Assembly: GCA_900549805.1 (NCBI GenBank)
Contig: URPV01000015.1
Span: forward strand, 1-25,350
Reading direction: 5' to 3'
Source: an uncultured Veillonella sp.
GTDB taxonomy: Bacteria; Bacillota; Negativicutes; Veillonellales; Veillonellaceae
Length of the DNA: 25,350 nucleotides
Part shown: positions 23,019 to 25,350 of the stretch, in pieces
Layout of the letters: every line of letters begins with the position of its first letter
Position numbering within the stretch: position 1 is the first letter of the stretch
The notes under the pieces: generated by a model
Database searches by the model: none
What the model saw: the letters and a program-made list of their open reading frames with translations, nothing else
Told to the model about the DNA's origin: nothing
Position numbers and translations under genes: made by a program

Positions 23019-25217
23019 TTAGAATTGTGTGCCGAAGCTAAAGTGGAACTTAGAGTCCTCTTTACCCTTACCATAATCGAGTTTGATTGGACCGATTGGA
23101 GTTTGGACCCGAAGGCCAGCACCTACAGAGGCATTGAAGCCCTTCTTGGATTCATACCAAGGTACGTTAGGTGCATCCCAAGCATCACCGATATCAGTGA
23201 AGAGAACACCAGAGACTTTTTTAACTAATGGGAACCGGTATTCCAAGGTTGCGTTGTACATGTACTTACCACGGAATTGGTCGTCTTCATAGCCCCGAAG
23301 GGAATCAGCGCCACCCAAGGTGAACAATTGGCTATAAGGAGCCTCCCCTTGGATGAAACCACCCCGCGCCCGGAAGGCCAAGACATGGCCATTGCCCAAC
23401 TTACGATACATACGGCCTTCTGCAGTAAACTTGTAGAAGTCGAAGTCACCGCCTAAGCCGTGACCAGCCCATTGCGCTGTGTAAGAAATCCGTTTGCCAC
23501 GACTTGGATCGTAAATGTTATTACGGGAATCATAAACTTTTTGCCATGTAATGGAGTTAGTTCGACCGAAATTTTTACCTACATAGTCAAAATCTTTAAA
23601 GTCATAGGTCTTATTGTCCCATGTGTTATCACCGGAACCGCCAGCACCTTGATTTCGATCATAACGGAAGCCAGAGCTATCGCCATCTTTCCAACGATAT
23701 TTATCATTCCGTGTTTCCAAGGTCAAAGTATCGCGAGTATATTCGCCAGTTTGACGCCCCAAGGATACGTTGAAACCATTTGTTTTCTTATTGTATTCCG
23801 CCACTTCATGACCATGTGCATCATAATCAGTGTATTCATCTTCTCGATTAAAGAAGGAGAAACCTAAGGATGTACCCTTATGATCAAGCCATGGATGTAA
23901 GTAGGAAATTTGGTAGTTCTTATAGTTATCTTTACCACCTACTTCCCAGTGGATTTTAACCTTATCACCAGTACCACGGAGGTTGTCTTCACCCAATTCG
24001 ATAATGCCGACTAGACCATCCGACTCAGAATAGCCTGCCCCTAAGGTAATTGTCCCTGTCTTATGTTCCAAGACATCCACTTCGATGACTACTGCATCTG
24101 GTGTAGATCCAGGCAAGATACGAACATTTACATCGTCAAAGAAGCCTAAGTTATATACCCGTTCTACAGAACGACGTACCAAGAAGGCATTGAAAGGTTT
24201 GCCCTTCTTTTGGATGAATTCACGAGTAATTACCTTGTCGCGAGTTTTCTTGTTACCAGCTGGTACGATATCTTCAACTACACCTTCTACGATAGTAATG
24301 TGAACAATACCATCATTATCTACAGACAAGCCAGATACATGGGCCATAGTATAGCCATCACGTTGATATGCTGCATTAATCCCTTGGATCTTTTGACCTA
24401 CATACACAGAATTAAGGACTGTGCCTGGTTGTACGTTAAGGTAGTTGACCAAATTTTCTGAGGAATAAACTGTATTACCTTCGAATTGGATACCCTTCAC
24501 AACAGGATTAAGAGTCACTTGATAAGCAACTTTTACCCCTTCAGGAACTACTGTGATAACGGGATTAACCTCAGAGAATACACCCGTATTACCAAGGCCT
24601 TTAATGTCAGCAAGGATGCCTTCTTCGGTAACCTTATCGCCCACCTTATTCTTTAAGTGGGAAAGGAGTTCTGCTTCTCGACCTGGTTCAAGACCAGTCA
24701 CAGAGAGACCCGTAATGGTTTTACCCAAATAAGGCTTCAACATTTCAGGTGTTACTGCAGATACAAATTGAGCTTGTACATTAGCATCTGCTTGGTTGTT
24801 TGCATCTTGTGCAGCCTTATCAAGGTCAGTGCCACCGGTCACCTTAGATACCATCTTAACTTCCTTGTCACTAGTGGACAAAGCAGAGTTATCTACCTTT
24901 ACAGATCCATCTGGTGCTTGCACAACAGTGCCATCTTCAGAAATAGCTGTATCGCCACGAGCAGCGGTAATGGCTGCCAATTCTTCTGCTTCCTTAGAAT
25001 TATGTACGCCCCCTACACTAGGTGCTGCGGACGCGTTCATTGGACTTGTAGCAGACGCTGTAGCCACCTCAGTATCAGCTTGTTCAACCGCATCAGTGGT
25101 CCCCATTTGCGGGGTGTAACCAGTTTCTACGTTAGCCGCCATGACAGAACCGGAGCCCATAAGAGCAGATAAAACGGAAACTGCCAACATACGTTTATAG
25201 GTAGTTTTCTTTAACAT
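23019..25217 (-). CDS. bamA: BamA/Omp85 outer-membrane protein assembly factor
   Basis: A 732-residue outer-membrane protein that folds and inserts beta-barrel proteins. A signal peptide (cleavage near VMA, residue 27) is followed by about 130 residues rich in Ala, Ser, Thr and Asp with no recognisable domain. Three POTRA domains come next (about 168-236, 239-312 and 313-386; the second begins VVKGIQFEGNTVYSSENL), then a 16-strand barrel (388-732). The lid-lock motif is SLRGYEDD (639-646) and the chain ends in HFSFGTQF, a C-terminal Phe beta-signal. E. coli BamA has five POTRAs. AGGAGG precedes the ATG by 10 bases. It heads the cluster, before the ompH genes. Confidence 0.94.
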   Translation of the reverse strand: MLKKTTYKRMLAVSVLSALMGSGSVMAANVETGYTPQMGTTDAVEQADTEVATASATSPMNASAAPSVGGVHNSKEAEELAAITAARGDTAISEDGTVVQAPDGSVKVDNSALSTSDKEVKMVSKVTGGTDLDKAAQDANNQADANVQAQFVSAVTPEMLKPYLGKTITGLSVTGLEPGREAELLSHLKNKVGDKVTEEGILADIKGLGNTGVFSEVNPVITVVPEGVKVAYQVTLNPVVKGIQFEGNTVYSSENLVNYLNVQPGTVLNSVYVGQKIQGINAAYQRDGYTMAHVSGLSVDNDGIVHITIVEGVVEDIVPAGNKKTRDKVITREFIQKKGKPFNAFLVRRSVERVYNLGFFDDVNVRILPGSTPDAVVIEVDVLEHKTGTITLGAGYSESDGLVGIIELGEDNLRGTGDKVKIHWEVGGKDNYKNYQISYLHPWLDHKGTSLGFSFFNREDEYTDYDAHGHEVAEYNKKTNGFNVSLGRQTGEYTRDTLTLETRNDKYRWKDGDSSGFRYDRNQGAGGSGDNTWDNKTYDFKDFDYVGKNFGRTNSITWQKVYDSRNNIYDPSRGKRISYTAQWAGHGLGGDFDFYKFTAEGRMYRKLGNGHVLAFRARGGFIQGEAPYSQLFTLGGADSLRGYEDDQFRGKYMYNATLEYRFPLVKKVSGVLFTDIGDAWDAPNVPWYESKKGFNASVGAGLRVQTPIGPIKLDYGKGKEDSKFHFSFGTQF

Positions 25218-25282
25218 ACAGGGATATCCTCCTAAAAGTAACTCATCAGGCCATTGCCTAATCTGAGCAATTAATCTGTTAT

Positions 25283-25291
25283 ATTATAGCA
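25283..25291 (-). promoter_or_regulatory. Extended -10 promoter upstream of bamA
   Basis: On the minus strand TGC-TATAAT is a consensus extended -10 element about 66 bases before the bamA ATG. No good -35 is found 16-18 bases upstream, which extended -10 promoters tolerate. The remaining bases to 25350 show no gene. Confidence 0.6.
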
Positions 25292-25350
25292 TAGTCCAAG
25301 GCAGAAAGGTATGGTTTACAAAGATTTTATATTTGAAAAATCCGCACCAC

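Noticed and set aside
1..25350. CRISPR arrays, tRNA or rRNA genes, insertion sequences, phage or defence genes
   Set aside because: No regular repeats, cloverleaf, transposase or defence-family motifs were seen; dense coding by housekeeping envelope genes explains the window.

Overview
The window looks like a piece of a Negativicutes genome (Firmicutes with an outer membrane), most likely Veillonella or a close relative. The evidence is a near-contiguous lipid A, Kdo, Lpt and Bam cluster combined with Firmicutes-style genes: YitT, LpxI rather than LpxH, DUF3084, AGGAG-type ribosome binding sites and moderate-to-low GC. The genus is inferred from protein character and gene order, not from a database search. 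Every gene in the main body is on the minus strand, so transcription runs from high to low coordinates. Coding is dense, and no stretch over 300 bases lacks a gene.

In transcription order, the first unit (25.3 to 18.9 kb) encodes outer-membrane protein assembly and early lipid A steps: bamA, three tandem OmpH/Skp-like genes, lpxD and a LpxL-type acyltransferase. It ends at a strong terminator (18926-18957). The second unit is lpxC-fabZ-lpxA, with a near-consensus promoter immediately after that terminator and its own terminator at 16697-16732. The third is a long run from 16.5 to 3.07 kb: lpxI, lpxB, msbA, waaA, lpxK, kdsB, kdsA, kdsD, kdsC, a second LpxL-type acyltransferase, lptC, lptA, lptB and one LptF/LptG-type permease, ending at a hairpin (3031-3067). 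The fourth is a lone DUF3084 coiled-coil membrane protein with a terminator at 1783-1830. The last unit is a RuvC/YqgF-fold nuclease-like gene, a YitT-family membrane protein and the 5' part of signal peptidase I.

Together the genes cover lipid A synthesis from UDP-GlcNAc (LpxA, C, D, I, B, K), both Kdo-lipid A acylation candidates, Kdo synthesis and transfer (KdsD, A, C, B, WaaA), flipping across the inner membrane (MsbA) and extraction toward the outer membrane (LptB, permease, LptC, LptA). BamA and OmpH-like chaperones serve outer-membrane protein insertion. LptD, the second LptF/G subunit, LpxH and O-antigen genes are not in the window.

Two places look broken. The first ~77 bases encode a GC-rich piece of proteobacterial-type GlmS on the plus strand, fused abruptly to a truncated lepB; this is probably a chimeric contig end. 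The msbA reading frame is interrupted near its 5' end by an apparent one-base insertion in a run of five A's. I found no undescribed defence, mobile or RNA system. The least understood items are the DUF3084 protein, the RuvC-like protein, the three membrane-anchored OmpH paralogues and the long N-terminal linker of BamA.
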